Assembly: GCA_965226245.1 (NCBI GenBank)
Contig: CBDDCL010000015.1
Span: 4,464,001 to 4,528,000 of the forward strand
From: CBDCYS01 sp965226245
Lineage (GTDB): Bacteria; Acidobacteriota; Terriglobia; Bryobacterales; UBA6623
DNA: 64,000 bases
Direction of reading: 5' to 3'
The notes under the pieces were generated by a model, which was given only the letters and a program-made list of their open reading frames with translations, was not told the origin of the DNA and searched no databases. This document shows, piece after piece, positions 43,078 through 52,355 of this stretch (position 1 is the stretch's first letter; each line of letters opens with the position of its first letter). The translations under genes and the position numbers were made by a program.

Positions 43078-43806
43078 TCACAGCTCGGGGCGGGCGGCGC
43101 AGGGGTCTCGCGGAGGCAGGATCTCGACGACTTCGGCTAGGACCTGGCCGCGGGAATCAAGGAGTCTGTTTTGGCGGCCATAGAACAAGCCAGCAGGGCC
43201 GGCCTGGAGAGCCTCGCTGATTAGCGCGTCGGGCGCCACCTCGAAGAACCCCGCCGGCCGGTTTCGATGCGCCATGCCTTGGATGCGCAGAATCGTTCCC
43301 AGGGGCTTGCTCCCCTCCAGGACCATTTTCCTGGCGTGCTCGGCAAAGCGCTCGAGGTGGATTTGGATGGCGCCCATTCCCACCCCCGTTTGATCGCCGT
43401 CCAAGACCAGAACAACCTGCCGGGAAAACAGCTCATCTCGCAGCACCTGCTCGAGTACCCGCAGATGGATGCTTTGGCCCCAGGCGGCTTCGAGCGTCGG
43501 CGTCATGTCGCGCTCGTGGACCAGCAGGCGGCGGTACGGCTGCGGCATCTCGGCGGGATCGAGCCGCCGGACTCGGGGGAGCGCCCGTCCGGCTCGGTTG
43601 TAAAACTCAGTCAATGGGTAGAGAAGATTCACAGGCAACGCCGCCAAGTGTTTGCGAGTGGGTGGCCACCGAACGATCGGGCAGAGGAAGTCCACTTTCT
43701 TAGAGATGTGCTGGGTCCCCCCCCGGTTTCCCCATGCTCGTGCAGCCGGTTGGAATGGGCCGCTGCTTTCTCCGAGCCTGCCGCGCGCTACTATGACCGC
43801 TTTCAA
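43078..43806 (-). CDS. Chorismate-lyase-like (DUF98) protein
   Basis: The 242-residue ORF contains LLYPLTEFYNRAGRALPRVR, LLVHERDMTPTLEAAWGQSI, VVLVLDGDQTGVGMGAIQIH and YGRQNRLLDSRGQVLAEVVE, the DUF98/chorismate-lyase-like fold (LVHE-x-DMTPTL motif). The family converts chorismate-type or related substrates, but this subgroup is uncharacterised. The first ~55 residues look unlike the family, so the true start is probably downstream of 43806. It belongs to a minus-strand run with HAD and surE. Confidence 0.85.
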   Translation of the reverse strand: MKAVIVARGRLGESSGPFQPAARAWGNRGGTQHISKKVDFLCPIVRWPPTRKHLAALPVNLLYPLTEFYNRAGRALPRVRRLDPAEMPQPYRRLLVHERDMTPTLEAAWGQSIHLRVLEQVLRDELFSRQVVLVLDGDQTGVGMGAIQIHLERFAEHARKMVLEGSKPLGTILRIQGMAHRNRPAGFFEVAPDALISEALQAGPAGLFYGRQNRLLDSRGQVLAEVVEILPPRDPCAARPEL

Positions 43807-43928
43807 GAAACGGCCGCGGATCAGGCGTGCTGCGACCCGCTGCGGAAATCATGTGTTTGTGGGCCCGCCTAGTCGACACCCCGCTCGACCTGGCTTCCCC
43901 CAAGGGCTGACCCGATCGATTCGCAGCT

Positions 43929-44639
43929 TCACGAACCGTTCTCTTCCGCTAGCATCTCATCAACAAACTCAACGACCACTCTCGTGTCGTCGAACGACCG
44001 GATCGTCCGCCTCACGGGCAAAAAATCGTGTTCCGCGTTAAATTCGTGGCGAAGGCCGATGACAGGAATGCCGGCAGCGGCCGCCGCCACTACTCCGACC
44101 TCGGAATCCTCAAACACAAGCGCCGAATCAGCCGGCGTGCCAAGCCGCTCCAAAGCGGCCAAGTAGGGATCAGGCGCCGGCTTGTGACGCGCAACATCGT
44201 CGGCAGTAATCACCACGTCGAAGAACTGGGAAATGTTCGTCCCCGCGAAGATGCGGTCTACCATCCATTGCTGGCTCGAGGTGACGACCGCCAACGCGTA
44301 TCCCCGCTGTTTCAGGTCCTTCAGCAACTCGTCGACGCCCGGGGAAACGGCTAGGTCACTGCCGAGCAGACGTTCGTAGATTTGACCGTAGCGTTCGGAA
44401 TAGTCCCGCGGCTCGATAGCAAGCGCGGCCTCTTTTATGAAGGCGGCGCGGACTGATTCGTGCGAACCGCCCATCACCAAGCCATAGAAGCCGCGCTCAA
44501 CTCTTCCTCCAAAGAATTGGACTGTTTCCTCATGGGCTTGCGCCTTGAGTGCTTCGGTGATCACCAGAACGCCGTCCAGGTCAAAGATCACCGCGGCACG
44601 GCCGGCCACGCTGGGATCGGGAGATTCTAGCGCCATCAT
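43929..44639 (-). CDS. HAD-family hydrolase (beta-phosphoglucomutase-like)
   Basis: I choose ATG 44639 (236 aa); a longer frame from 44741 adds 34 atypical residues. Motifs: AAVIFDLDGVLVITEALKAQ (nucleophile D), VVTSSQQWMVDR (motif II Ser/Thr) and HKPAPDPYLAALERLGTPAD with VFEDSEVGVVAAAAAG (motif III/IV). Likely a small-molecule phosphatase or phosphomutase. Confidence 0.92.
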   Translation of the reverse strand: MMALESPDPSVAGRAAVIFDLDGVLVITEALKAQAHEETVQFFGGRVERGFYGLVMGGSHESVRAAFIKEAALAIEPRDYSERYGQIYERLLGSDLAVSPGVDELLKDLKQRGYALAVVTSSQQWMVDRIFAGTNISQFFDVVITADDVARHKPAPDPYLAALERLGTPADSALVFEDSEVGVVAAAAAGIPVIGLRHEFNAEHDFLPVRRTIRSFDDTRVVVEFVDEMLAEENGS

Positions 44640-44790
44640 CAACTTTTTTCTCTTGCGCGCCCCGTCAGGTTCGGCTATGCGTGAACAGCTCGGCGCGAAC
44701 TCGCATCTTGTCTCACTATCGCCGCAAGAGGCGAGCCTCATTAGCCGCGCGAAGGGCTTCTGCCTTCCAGGCTCGCCGGCGTTTCCCCGC

Positions 44791-45531
44791 TCATAACAAC
44801 CGTGCCCAGCTTTTCAACTGATCCGTCAGCTGGTCCGCCGTGTGGTCAAAGCGCAATGGAGTGATGGAAACTTTGCCGTCACGCACCGCAGCGTAGTCAG
44901 TTCCCGGTTCGGCGGCGCCGGGCGAAACCTCTTCGTGCATCCAGAAGTAAGGCCGTCCCCGCGGGTCTCGCCCGCCTAGCATGACATGGCGCGAGATTTT
45001 CGGCGACTGGCGCGTGATCTCAATCCCGCCATAACTCGGATGCGGCACGTTGACGTTGAGCGCAATGCCGGCCGGCAGTCCGTCGGCGAGCACATGTTGC
45101 GCCAACCGGGCGCCGAATCTCGCGGCTGCCGAATAGTCGATATTCAAACGTTCGGCGACGGACAACGCGATCGCCGGGATGCCGTGCTTGGCGCCCTCGG
45201 CCGCGCCCGCCACCGTTCCCGAGTAGAAAATGTTCTCGCCGAGATTAGGCCCGCCGTTGATCCCGGAAATCACCAAATCCGGCCGGAAATCCAGCAAATG
45301 AGCCAGCGCCAGCATCACCGAGTCGGTCGGTGTTCCCTCGACCGCGAAATGTTTGGCTTCGATTTCGCTGTAGCGCAGCGGCTGCCGCAACGTAATGGCG
45401 CGGCTGGTTCCGCTTTGTTCGCTATGCGGCGCCGCTATGTAGACTTCACCAACGCCCGCGATCTCTGCCTCGAGCGCTTTGAGACCGGGGGCATGGATGC
45501 CGTCGTCGTTCGTCAATAGGATGCGGAACAT
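44791..45531 (-). CDS. surE: 5'/3'-nucleotidase SurE
   Basis: The product (246 aa) begins MFRILLTNDDGIHAPGLKAL with the SurE NDDG motif, then PHSEQSGTSRAITLRQPLRY, VISGINGGPNLGENIFYSGT (SGxNxGxN-YSGTV) and AGAAEGAKHGIPAIALS. SurE is a metal-dependent nucleoside monophosphate phosphatase used in stationary-phase stress and repair. Confidence 0.97.
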   Translation of the reverse strand: MFRILLTNDDGIHAPGLKALEAEIAGVGEVYIAAPHSEQSGTSRAITLRQPLRYSEIEAKHFAVEGTPTDSVMLALAHLLDFRPDLVISGINGGPNLGENIFYSGTVAGAAEGAKHGIPAIALSVAERLNIDYSAAARFGARLAQHVLADGLPAGIALNVNVPHPSYGGIEITRQSPKISRHVMLGGRDPRGRPYFWMHEEVSPGAAEPGTDYAAVRDGKVSITPLRFDHTADQLTDQLKSWARLL

Positions 45532-45586
45532 GAACCCAGAATGATTCAGAAGGAGTCTCGGCGCCGTCGCGGGGGAGCCTCGCGGG

Positions 45587-46030
45587 CTAACGCCTTTCGA
45601 GCAGCGTCAAGATCTCCCGAAGCTCCTGTTTGATAACAACCAGGGCCTTCAAGTTAGCTGCCGACGGTTCGGAGAAAAGCAAAACAGGCTGTGCCTTCAG
45701 CTCAGGGCCTTTGCGCTTGTTCTTGGCCTTTTGGCGAAGCACTTTCCGGGCGCCTGCAATCGTATAGCCCTCGTCGTAAAGCAAGCGCTTGATTTCGAGG
45801 ATGGCCGCGACATCCTTGCGGCGATACTGGCGCTGTCCGGTGCTGGTTTTCTTGGGGGAGAGCCTCGGGAACTCGGATTCCCAAAAACGCAGCACGTGGG
45901 TCTCGACTCCGGCCAGTTCCGCGACGTCGCCGATACGGAAGAAAAGGCGGTTGGGAATCGCCGGCGTTTCCGTCTTTATGATGGACTGGCTCTCGGATTC
46001 GGGGGTCGCTGGAGTTTCGGACTCAGCCAT
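45587..46030 (-). CDS. MerR-family transcriptional regulator
   Basis: The product (147 aa) has an HTH in FRIGDVAELAGVETHVLRFW and ESEFPRLSPKKTSTGQRQYR, RKDVAAILEIKRLLYDEGYT (MerR fold), then a dimerisation helix. The N-terminal ~30 residues are Thr/Pro-rich. It lies 8 bp after the glycosidase-like gene. The regulated genes are not evident from the sequence. Confidence 0.93.
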   Translation of the reverse strand: MAESETPATPESESQSIIKTETPAIPNRLFFRIGDVAELAGVETHVLRFWESEFPRLSPKKTSTGQRQYRRKDVAAILEIKRLLYDEGYTIAGARKVLRQKAKNKRKGPELKAQPVLLFSEPSAANLKALVVIKQELREILTLLERR

Positions 46031-46038
46031 CGGACTGC

Positions 46039-48015
46039 CTATGGTAGCAAACCGTCCGAGAAGATTTGAACCCTATGCCGCCCCCGCGGCAGAAGAACCG
46101 CCCAATGATCCGTAGCATGATCCGTAGCATGATCCGTAGCATGATCCGTAGCTTCAAGCACGGCAGCCTTCCCCCGGGCGCCATCCACGTAAACATGTGT
46201 CGGCCGATCTTCGAACAGAGCGATCGCGCGGCTTTTCGAGTGGTACTCAAACTCGGCGCCTGAAGCTACGGCATTCGCCGATAACAAGTCGCCGTTGAGG
46301 TAGGAAACACGCACTCCGGGATGGGCCTCGCCGCCGGTGATCTTGTGGTGTCCGGCGGGCAACCAAAGCGTCGAGCCGTCCGTCAGAGGCCAAGGCTCCC
46401 CGTTCACTAGGGCGGGGCCGTTCCAGGTGACTCCAACGGGTTGCCGTGCGTCGACAATGAGATTTTCGCCGTTGCGGTGAATCTCCGCGTTGGCGCTCGC
46501 GTGGGGCAACAGGTCCCAGTCAGGGCGGGAAATTGAATGCTCAAAGTAGAGAAGTACTCTCTGAAAAGCTTGGCCGGCGGTGTTCACGAGCTGCAACAGT
46601 TCCGTGCCCACTTGTTTCTTCGTGGGGTAGGTTTTCTGGTAACGCTCGACGATGTTGATGTCGATCGCAAGTCTGCGCCGGTCGCGAGCCAAAGGCCGAT
46701 AGCGTTTGGCGATCTCGGTATAGCGTTGCGGACCCAGGTGCCACAGCGTTGCCGGATCTTCGATCACCAACTGAAAGTCATACTTCTCAGCCAGACGCAG
46801 CAGCCCGCTCGTGTCCGCCCCTAGCAGTTCGCGCATGCTCGTGTCGAAGCGGTCGTCGATTTGGGTGACGACAATATCGAGTTGAGAATGATTCGACCGA
46901 ATCAACTCCAAATAAGAGCGCTGCAGCCGCAGTACCAACTCCGCGCGATAGTCGACGAAGCGGCGCCACGCATCAGGGTTGCGGCTCCAAAAATAGCGTG
47001 ATTCAGCATCGAACAACCGGATCGGATCGATGCCGGCTTGCCGCGAATAGTCCTCCCGAACCCAGTCGTTCATCGGCGTGAATCGCTCGGGATTGGACGG
47101 GCCGTGAAGTGACTCGAAGTACAACTCAGCCAAATTCACGCCGTCCCAGTCGAAGCGCGAAAGCAGGCCGGTTATGCCCTCGCCGACCCGGCTGGAGCAG
47201 TCCGGCTGCGCCAAGTTGATCAGCTTTCTCCAATCCAGCCGGGCGTCTTCGAACGCGGCCGTTTTTTCGCGGCAGCCGGCATTCCGCTCCCAGAACGCCT
47301 CGCTGACGTGAGGCAGTTCCAGCCAAGCGTAAACCAGTACGGCTTGGCGATGGCAAGCCTCGATGAGTTTGGCCAAGTAGCTGTCGCGTTGCGGGTCCGG
47401 ATCATGGAAATGCCAGGCACTGACGTGCAGCGCCGCGATACCCGCTTTTCGCCACTGCAGTGCCAGGTAATCCGGATCGGCGCGAGTGCGATAGGAGTAG
47501 TCGAAGAACGCCCAAGTCCTGGCACCACGAAGAGGCAAGACCAGCCCCAGATCGACTAGGGCGTGTATCAAGTAGGGGAAGCGTTCGTAGCCGTTGCGCC
47601 CCGGCCCGGTCGCCACCCACAGCACAGCTCCGTCTTCGCCCGGGAGACCGGAAACCAAGGGTGCGCCGCTGTGCTTCTCTCGCGCGAAAACCCTGGCCTC
47701 GGCCGGCACTTTGAACACAGGCAACTCAAGAGGCTCTTCCCAGAAGATGCGAAGCCCAGGCGCCCGCGCCTCCGCAACCTGAGCAACCCGAACCCGAGCC
47801 GCCGTCGGACGAAAGCCAAACTCCTGCGCGGCCGGCGAGTCACCGGCCACAATTCGGAAGCGGTTTTCCCGGCCGGTGGCTTCGAGCCCGACCGGCGACA
47901 AGACCGGCGCCCAAAGGTCCGGCTCTTCGACCTGAACCGCCAAGTCCGCCGCACCGCAAACCAGGACCGCCCACGGCAGCAACCAAATCAAGACCTGCTT
48001 CATCTGCCGGATCAT
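46039..48015 (-). CDS. Secreted glycoside-hydrolase-like protein, unknown family
   Basis: The 658-residue protein has a signal peptide (VLIWLLPWAVLVCGAAD), an N-terminal ~130-residue beta domain, a likely TIM-barrel domain (ALHVSAWHFHDPDPQRDSYL, VYAWLELPHVSEAFWERNAG, FDWDGVNLAELYFESLHG) and a C-terminal beta domain. The pattern of an aromatic-rich barrel with D and E residues suggests a polysaccharide-acting enzyme. Near the C-terminus, four in-frame repeats of a 12-bp unit encode ATDH. The exact family is not recognised. Confidence 0.75.
   Translation of the reverse strand: MIRQMKQVLIWLLPWAVLVCGAADLAVQVEEPDLWAPVLSPVGLEATGRENRFRIVAGDSPAAQEFGFRPTAARVRVAQVAEARAPGLRIFWEEPLELPVFKVPAEARVFAREKHSGAPLVSGLPGEDGAVLWVATGPGRNGYERFPYLIHALVDLGLVLPLRGARTWAFFDYSYRTRADPDYLALQWRKAGIAALHVSAWHFHDPDPQRDSYLAKLIEACHRQAVLVYAWLELPHVSEAFWERNAGCREKTAAFEDARLDWRKLINLAQPDCSSRVGEGITGLLSRFDWDGVNLAELYFESLHGPSNPERFTPMNDWVREDYSRQAGIDPIRLFDAESRYFWSRNPDAWRRFVDYRAELVLRLQRSYLELIRSNHSQLDIVVTQIDDRFDTSMRELLGADTSGLLRLAEKYDFQLVIEDPATLWHLGPQRYTEIAKRYRPLARDRRRLAIDINIVERYQKTYPTKKQVGTELLQLVNTAGQAFQRVLLYFEHSISRPDWDLLPHASANAEIHRNGENLIVDARQPVGVTWNGPALVNGEPWPLTDGSTLWLPAGHHKITGGEAHPGVRVSYLNGDLLSANAVASGAEFEYHSKSRAIALFEDRPTHVYVDGARGKAAVLEATDHATDHATDHATDHWAVLLPRGRHRVQIFSDGLLP
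46108..46155 (+). repeat. Four tandem 12-bp repeats in coding sequence
   Basis: The unit ATGATCCGTAGC (or its rotation) is repeated about four times in a row (46108-46155); on the minus strand it encodes ATDH repeats near the C-terminus of the glycosidase-like protein. Length-variable by slippage. Confidence 0.8.
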
Positions 48016-48101
48016 GTCCCACTAGCCTCAATACTCTTCAACTAGAGCCGTTAAGCCGCGGAGCGGCGCCGGATTGTTCTACCCGGAACATAGTGAACAG
48101 T

Positions 48102-49481
48102 TTATACCGGCGACATGGTGAACAGATTGCCTCCTTTCGTTGGTGTTGTCAAGGTTGATTCAGAGTCGTTGGTTGGTACTGGGTTTTTGGTTGCTTCACA
48201 TTTGTCGTTGGTTGGTTCACACTCGTTGATTGGTTCCGAGTCGTTGGTTGGTTGCGAGCCGTTCGGTGGTTGCGAGCCGTGCGGGACTTGCGGGGAAGCC
48301 GACCCGCAGGCGCCGTTGCCCCGACGTCGGGGCAACGGCGCGAGCCCGCCGCGGCGCTCGTCGAAGGTGCCCAGCTGCAGCGAGCAGAACCAGACGCGAT
48401 AGACCCCGTCGTCGATCGCCTCCAGCCCCAGCAGCTCGCCGTGCAACACCTCGCTGACGAAGATCCGCGCGCCCCGCCAGTAGATCTCGCCGCGCTTGCC
48501 CACCTTGCGGCGCAGAAAGCTCGCTGGATACTCGATCTCGGGCAGCCGCGACGGATAAACACGATCCGACGGGCGATAGATGCTGGGCGGCACTTGCTGT
48601 CCCAGCGCCTGGTGCGGCCGCTGCTCGTTGTATTCGCGGCAGAAGCTCTCAAAGGCCCGCTGTTGCGCCCGCCGGTTGGCCGCCGCCGGATCCGCCGTGT
48701 GTTGCTTCAGGGTGCGATGAAAACGCTCCTGGCGGCCGTTGTCGCTGGGTGTCGCCGGCGGAATGCGTTCCACCTCGATGCCCAGCCTCAGCCACCACAC
48801 GCTCAACCGGCTTAAACCCGCCACGGCGCGGCTCGCAAAGGGCGCGCCGTTGTCGCTGCGGATGGCGCGGGGCAGCCCGTATTGGAAAAACACCGATTCC
48901 AGCACGGCTCTGACGTGCGCGAAGTCGCAGGCATCGACGGCTTGGCAGCACAGCGCGTAGCGGCTGTGATTGTCGACCAGGGTCAGCGGGTCGATGCGCG
49001 TGCCATCTAGGCACCGGAACCAGCCCTTGAAGTCGATCGAGACGACGTCATTGGGCCCGCCGGCGTGTGCTAGAGGCTGGTTGTGCGGCGGCGTCCGGCG
49101 GCGTTTCTTCTGGGGCCGGGTGAGCCCTTCCAGACGCAGGATCTCGCCGATCGTCGACGCCGCGGGCGGGTGTTGCCGGGGCTTTTCGCGCTCCAGCACG
49201 GCGCGGATTTTCGGCGCGCCCCACAGCGGGTGTTCAGCGCGGATCTCGAGGATGCGGCCGAGCACCTCTGGCTTGGTTTGCTGAGGATGATGCACCGGGG
49301 CACGGGAGCGGTCCGCGAGCCCGGCGGGGCCGTCGCGCTCGTAGCGCCGGACCCATTTGTAGCCGATACGGCGTTGGATGCCGTAGCGGCGGCACAACTC
49401 GGTCTTCGATTCCCGAGCGGCTTTCCAGTCTAAGATGAACTGCATGCGTTGATCCATGGCGTCTGTTTGTTTCCAAGGCAT
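48102..49481 (-). CDS. IS481-family transposase
   Basis: Start ATG 49481 (MPWKQTDAMDQRMQFILDWK); 459 residues. An HTH domain (ESKTELCRRYGIQRRIGYKW) is followed by the rve core: PNDVVSIDFKGWFRCLDGTR (D1), IRSDNGAPFASRAVAGLSRL (D2) and NGRQERFHRTLKQHTADPAA (E). The core ends near VWFCSLQLGTFDERRGG; after it a Pro-rich palindromic segment and a low-complexity TND/SEP tail (about residues 388-459) run into the inverted repeat. That tail is not typical of the family. Confidence 0.88.
   Translation of the reverse strand: MPWKQTDAMDQRMQFILDWKAARESKTELCRRYGIQRRIGYKWVRRYERDGPAGLADRSRAPVHHPQQTKPEVLGRILEIRAEHPLWGAPKIRAVLEREKPRQHPPAASTIGEILRLEGLTRPQKKRRRTPPHNQPLAHAGGPNDVVSIDFKGWFRCLDGTRIDPLTLVDNHSRYALCCQAVDACDFAHVRAVLESVFFQYGLPRAIRSDNGAPFASRAVAGLSRLSVWWLRLGIEVERIPPATPSDNGRQERFHRTLKQHTADPAAANRRAQQRAFESFCREYNEQRPHQALGQQVPPSIYRPSDRVYPSRLPEIEYPASFLRRKVGKRGEIYWRGARIFVSEVLHGELLGLEAIDDGVYRVWFCSLQLGTFDERRGGLAPLPRRRGNGACGSASPQVPHGSQPPNGSQPTNDSEPINECEPTNDKCEATKNPVPTNDSESTLTTPTKGGNLFTMSPV
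48310..48341. repeat. 32-bp perfect palindrome in transposase tail
   Basis: GCGCCGTTGCCCCGAC and its exact complement GTCGGGGCAACGGCGC are adjacent with no loop. Such a structure would form a strong hairpin; a terminator role is possible, but it lies within an open frame. Confidence 0.9.
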
Positions 49482-49577
49482 AAAACATTGTTGCCTCTTA
49501 ATGTTTCCCTTGGAAAGTTGTTCACCATGTAGCCGGTATGTTTTGTTCACCATGTCCCCGGTAAGCACCGGATCGTA

Positions 49578-49608
49578 GCCCAGGGTGGAGCGAAGCGCAA
49601 CCCTGGGG
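49578..49608. repeat. GC-rich hairpin repeat (REP-like)
   Basis: CCCAGGG (49579-49585) pairs with CCCTGGG (49601-49607) around GGAGCGAAGCGCA. This short hairpin resembles a REP-like unit and lies just outside the IS481 end. Confidence 0.5.
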
Positions 49609-49720
49609 TGAAAACCCCTCAAAGCCGGGAGCCCCGCAAGGGGCGCGGGAAAGTCCCCGCGGCCACTAACTGAACGGTATTGCCACTGGCCCGCGAGAAC
49701 TCCCCCGGCCAGCCGCCATC

Positions 49721-52096
49721 TCACCGTGCAAACGAATACCAAAGCGACACGCGAACGTCCCAATAATTCGGCCTGCGAGGATTGAACCGATTCACCAGGT
49801 GCATCCCCCGCAGCACGTGCACGCTGAAATCCATCGGCGGGGAGACGCCGGGAACTCGCAAGCGCACCCCAGGACCAAACTCCACATAGTTGGCCCAATA
49901 AACCCGGTTGATATCCACGGTTGCGTTGAAGTTCCAAAAGACCTGGGCCTTGAACGCCCCGCGATTCGGCAAGCGGTAACCGGGCCGGAGCTGCCAATAG
50001 GCGATGGCGTTGTCGTCGAACCGGCTGATGTAGACGCCGTCGAAGTTGGTCTCGAAAAACGCGCCGGGTACTCCGCTCCCTAACGTAGCCCCAGTCGCGC
50101 GGAACCAGTTCACGCCGCCCCGGTAGTCGGGAACCACTCGGGACACGCCGGGCGGGCGCTTGTCCAGATAACTAATGGCTTGCCCGGCCTCGCCCCAAAG
50201 AGTCACGCCGCGATAGGGCAGCGCGCGCAATCCAGCGGCGGCAATCAGTGAGCTCTCGGAGAGAAATTGCGGCCGCTGTCCTCCAGTGCGCTGCTTGAGA
50301 TCTCCAACGAACCGCAATGACAAATACGGCCGGATGGGAAGCGAGTCGAGCCGAAACTCGCTCTTTAGCTGCGCGTAGTTAAACAGGTCGTGATAGCGCG
50401 TCGAAAAGAAAGGAGAGGTCCAAAGCGTTGTTGTCACACGGCGAAACTGCGGAGCGAGATTACGATACGACTGCGCCGCCTGTTCGGCGACTTCGACGTC
50501 GGAGCTTTGCGAAGCAACCTTGAACCAGCGCATGGCCTCGCGGTCTTGCTTTAACAGGTTGGATACCACGCCCAGCTTGAGCGCGACCGAGTAGTCCTCC
50601 GGGTTTTCCTCATAGGCGCGGGCGAACGCCCGCCGTGCGTCGCGCAGGTAGCTCCGTTGCAGACTCTTTTCGCCGAGTTCACGATGGGGCCTCGCGCGCG
50701 CTTGCCGCACCCGTTCCAACGCTTCTCGTGCCGGGCGTGCAACGTTTTCGTCCGTACTTTTGAGAGCCTTTTCGAGCAGTTCCACGGCGCCCGCGGCGTT
50801 TCGCCGTTCCAGGTAGAGGAACGCAAGCTGAGCCGCCGCCAGAAGGTCGCCGGGATCATGCTCGATAACGAGTTCAAACTCCCTCCGTGCAGCCTCGTGT
50901 TGCCGAACGGCCAGCAAGAGGTAGGCTAGATCGCGGCGAACCACCGTATTTTTGGAATCCAGCTCCAGAGCGCGGCGAAACTCAGAGGCGTAGGGATATC
51001 GCCGGGGAAGATGTTCCCGCGCTGTCTCCGCGATGCGCGTGTCGCTCGAATAGGAGGCCAGCAGCCAGGCTCCCCTCGCACGCTCAGCGTCAGCGGCTCG
51101 CTCTCGCGCCCGCGCAAGCCGCAACAGCATCTCTTCGCGCCTTGGGGGCTGGATTCGCCACGCCGCCTCGTAATGCTTCGCGGCCTTTTGCGGATCCCCG
51201 TATTCGTCGTAGAGCCCCGCCAGCTCTTGGTGCGCGGACCAGTTCGCCGGGGCGGTCTTCACGCTTTCCGCCCAGCGGGCGATCTCGCTGCTTAGCTCGC
51301 TTTCTATGCGCCGCGTGGTGTCCAACGCGCCTCTGCTTACATCGGCGTCGTCCGCCTGCCGCAACTTTCGAAACAGCTCCAGGGCAAGCGCGCGCTGGCC
51401 CGTCTCGAATCGCAGATAGGCCAGCTCGAGTCCGGCCCGATGATCAGCAGGTTCGAGGACATACGCTTGCTCGAAAACGTCCCGCGCCCACTCGGTTTCG
51501 CCGATCTTGAGATAGGCGTACCCCAGCTCTTTTCGGATCGAGGCGCGCTGCGGCGACTCCTTCGCGGCCGCTTGAAAGTGGCTGATCGCCCTTTCGTAAT
51601 CCTTGCGTCCCATGGCCTGATAGGCTGCGGCTAGCGACCTCTGAACTAGACCGGAACCGCCAACCTCCCGGGCCGGGGCCGTCTCGCGCCTGATGGCGGC
51701 CAACGCCTTCTTCGCCTGTTCGCGTTCAGGCGGGCTGGCGCTTTTCTTGACCTTTTCCAGCAGCTCGACGGCCCGCTCGACCTCACCGGCGCGCTGGCAA
51801 GAAAACGCCAACTGCAGCATCGTGTGGTGATCTTGAGGATCGAGTGACAAGGCCTGCTCGAACATCTTGCGGGCGAAGTCCTGCCGCCCGAGTTTCAGAT
51901 AGACGTATCCGAGTTCTTTGCGCACCGCCGCCCGGCGGGGGCCGAGCCTCGCGGCTTCGAGAAAGTGATCGAGCGCCGCGGCGTGGTCTCCCGAGCGAAG
52001 AGCCTGATAGCCTTTTTCTAGTGGATCGTGGGCAGGATCCGGTGTCTGAGCGGGCAATAGCAAACCCGCCAGCAGGAGAAACGTGAGTAGTTTCAC
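49721..52096 (-). CDS. NfrA-like TPR outer-membrane protein
   Basis: The protein (791 aa) has a signal peptide (LLTFLLLAGLLLPAQ), about twelve TPR units (AIDHFLEAARLGPRRAAVRK-like, YAYLKIGETEWARDVFEQAY, ELGVVSNLLKQ) to about residue 570, and a C-terminal barrel-like region ending VSLWYSFAR, with segments YDPDYRGGVNWFRATGATLG-like and VYWANYVEFGPGVRLRVPG. This order (TPR scaffold then outer-membrane barrel) matches the NfrA/BcsC-like exopolysaccharide-export family. The exported polymer is unknown. Confidence 0.82.
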   Translation of the reverse strand: MKLLTFLLLAGLLLPAQTPDPAHDPLEKGYQALRSGDHAAALDHFLEAARLGPRRAAVRKELGYVYLKLGRQDFARKMFEQALSLDPQDHHTMLQLAFSCQRAGEVERAVELLEKVKKSASPPEREQAKKALAAIRRETAPAREVGGSGLVQRSLAAAYQAMGRKDYERAISHFQAAAKESPQRASIRKELGYAYLKIGETEWARDVFEQAYVLEPADHRAGLELAYLRFETGQRALALELFRKLRQADDADVSRGALDTTRRIESELSSEIARWAESVKTAPANWSAHQELAGLYDEYGDPQKAAKHYEAAWRIQPPRREEMLLRLARARERAADAERARGAWLLASYSSDTRIAETAREHLPRRYPYASEFRRALELDSKNTVVRRDLAYLLLAVRQHEAARREFELVIEHDPGDLLAAAQLAFLYLERRNAAGAVELLEKALKSTDENVARPAREALERVRQARARPHRELGEKSLQRSYLRDARRAFARAYEENPEDYSVALKLGVVSNLLKQDREAMRWFKVASQSSDVEVAEQAAQSYRNLAPQFRRVTTTLWTSPFFSTRYHDLFNYAQLKSEFRLDSLPIRPYLSLRFVGDLKQRTGGQRPQFLSESSLIAAAGLRALPYRGVTLWGEAGQAISYLDKRPPGVSRVVPDYRGGVNWFRATGATLGSGVPGAFFETNFDGVYISRFDDNAIAYWQLRPGYRLPNRGAFKAQVFWNFNATVDINRVYWANYVEFGPGVRLRVPGVSPPMDFSVHVLRGMHLVNRFNPRRPNYWDVRVSLWYSFAR

Positions 52097-52157
52097 TGCC
52101 TTTACCGGAGTGGATGAGTGATTCTATCTAAGCATATATGTTGCTTCAACGCAAGGC

Positions 52158-52355
52158 TTCATCCTAAAAACGGCAGTTGGACGTTCTAGCATTCGTTGTA
52201 ACATATTGAAAGAACGTATCTTATGTGCTGATATTGCAACTGCGGAGCAATTGCAATCTTCACCCGCCGGTCCCCGATGACACTCGGGTCCAACTGACGT
52301 CTCGTCACAAGGTTGGGGCGGTTCGAAGACGACTAACTGCCGTTTTTAGGTTCAT
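52158..52355. mobile_element. MITE of 188 bp with 5-bp target duplication
   Basis: CCTAAAAACGGCAGTT (52163-52178) and its inverted copy ending at 52350 form 16-bp perfect terminal repeats. TTCAT precedes (52158-52162) and follows (52351-52355) the element. The inside has no coding capacity. It is a non-autonomous element with a clear insertion signature, in the promoter-side region of the NfrA-like gene. Confidence 0.85.

Larger units (their letters stand above)
48080..49563 (-). mobile_element. IS481-like element with double-motif ends
   Basis: Each end holds the motif ACCGGxxACATGGTGAACA twice: left at about 48081-48100 and 48105-48123, right inverted at about 49518-49563. The minus-strand transposase stops inside the left end. 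No target duplication is clear. A 32-bp perfect palindrome lies at 48310-48341. Confidence 0.75.

Noticed and set aside
46108..46155. CRISPR-like array
   Set aside because: The 12-bp units are contiguous without spacers and lie in a coding frame.
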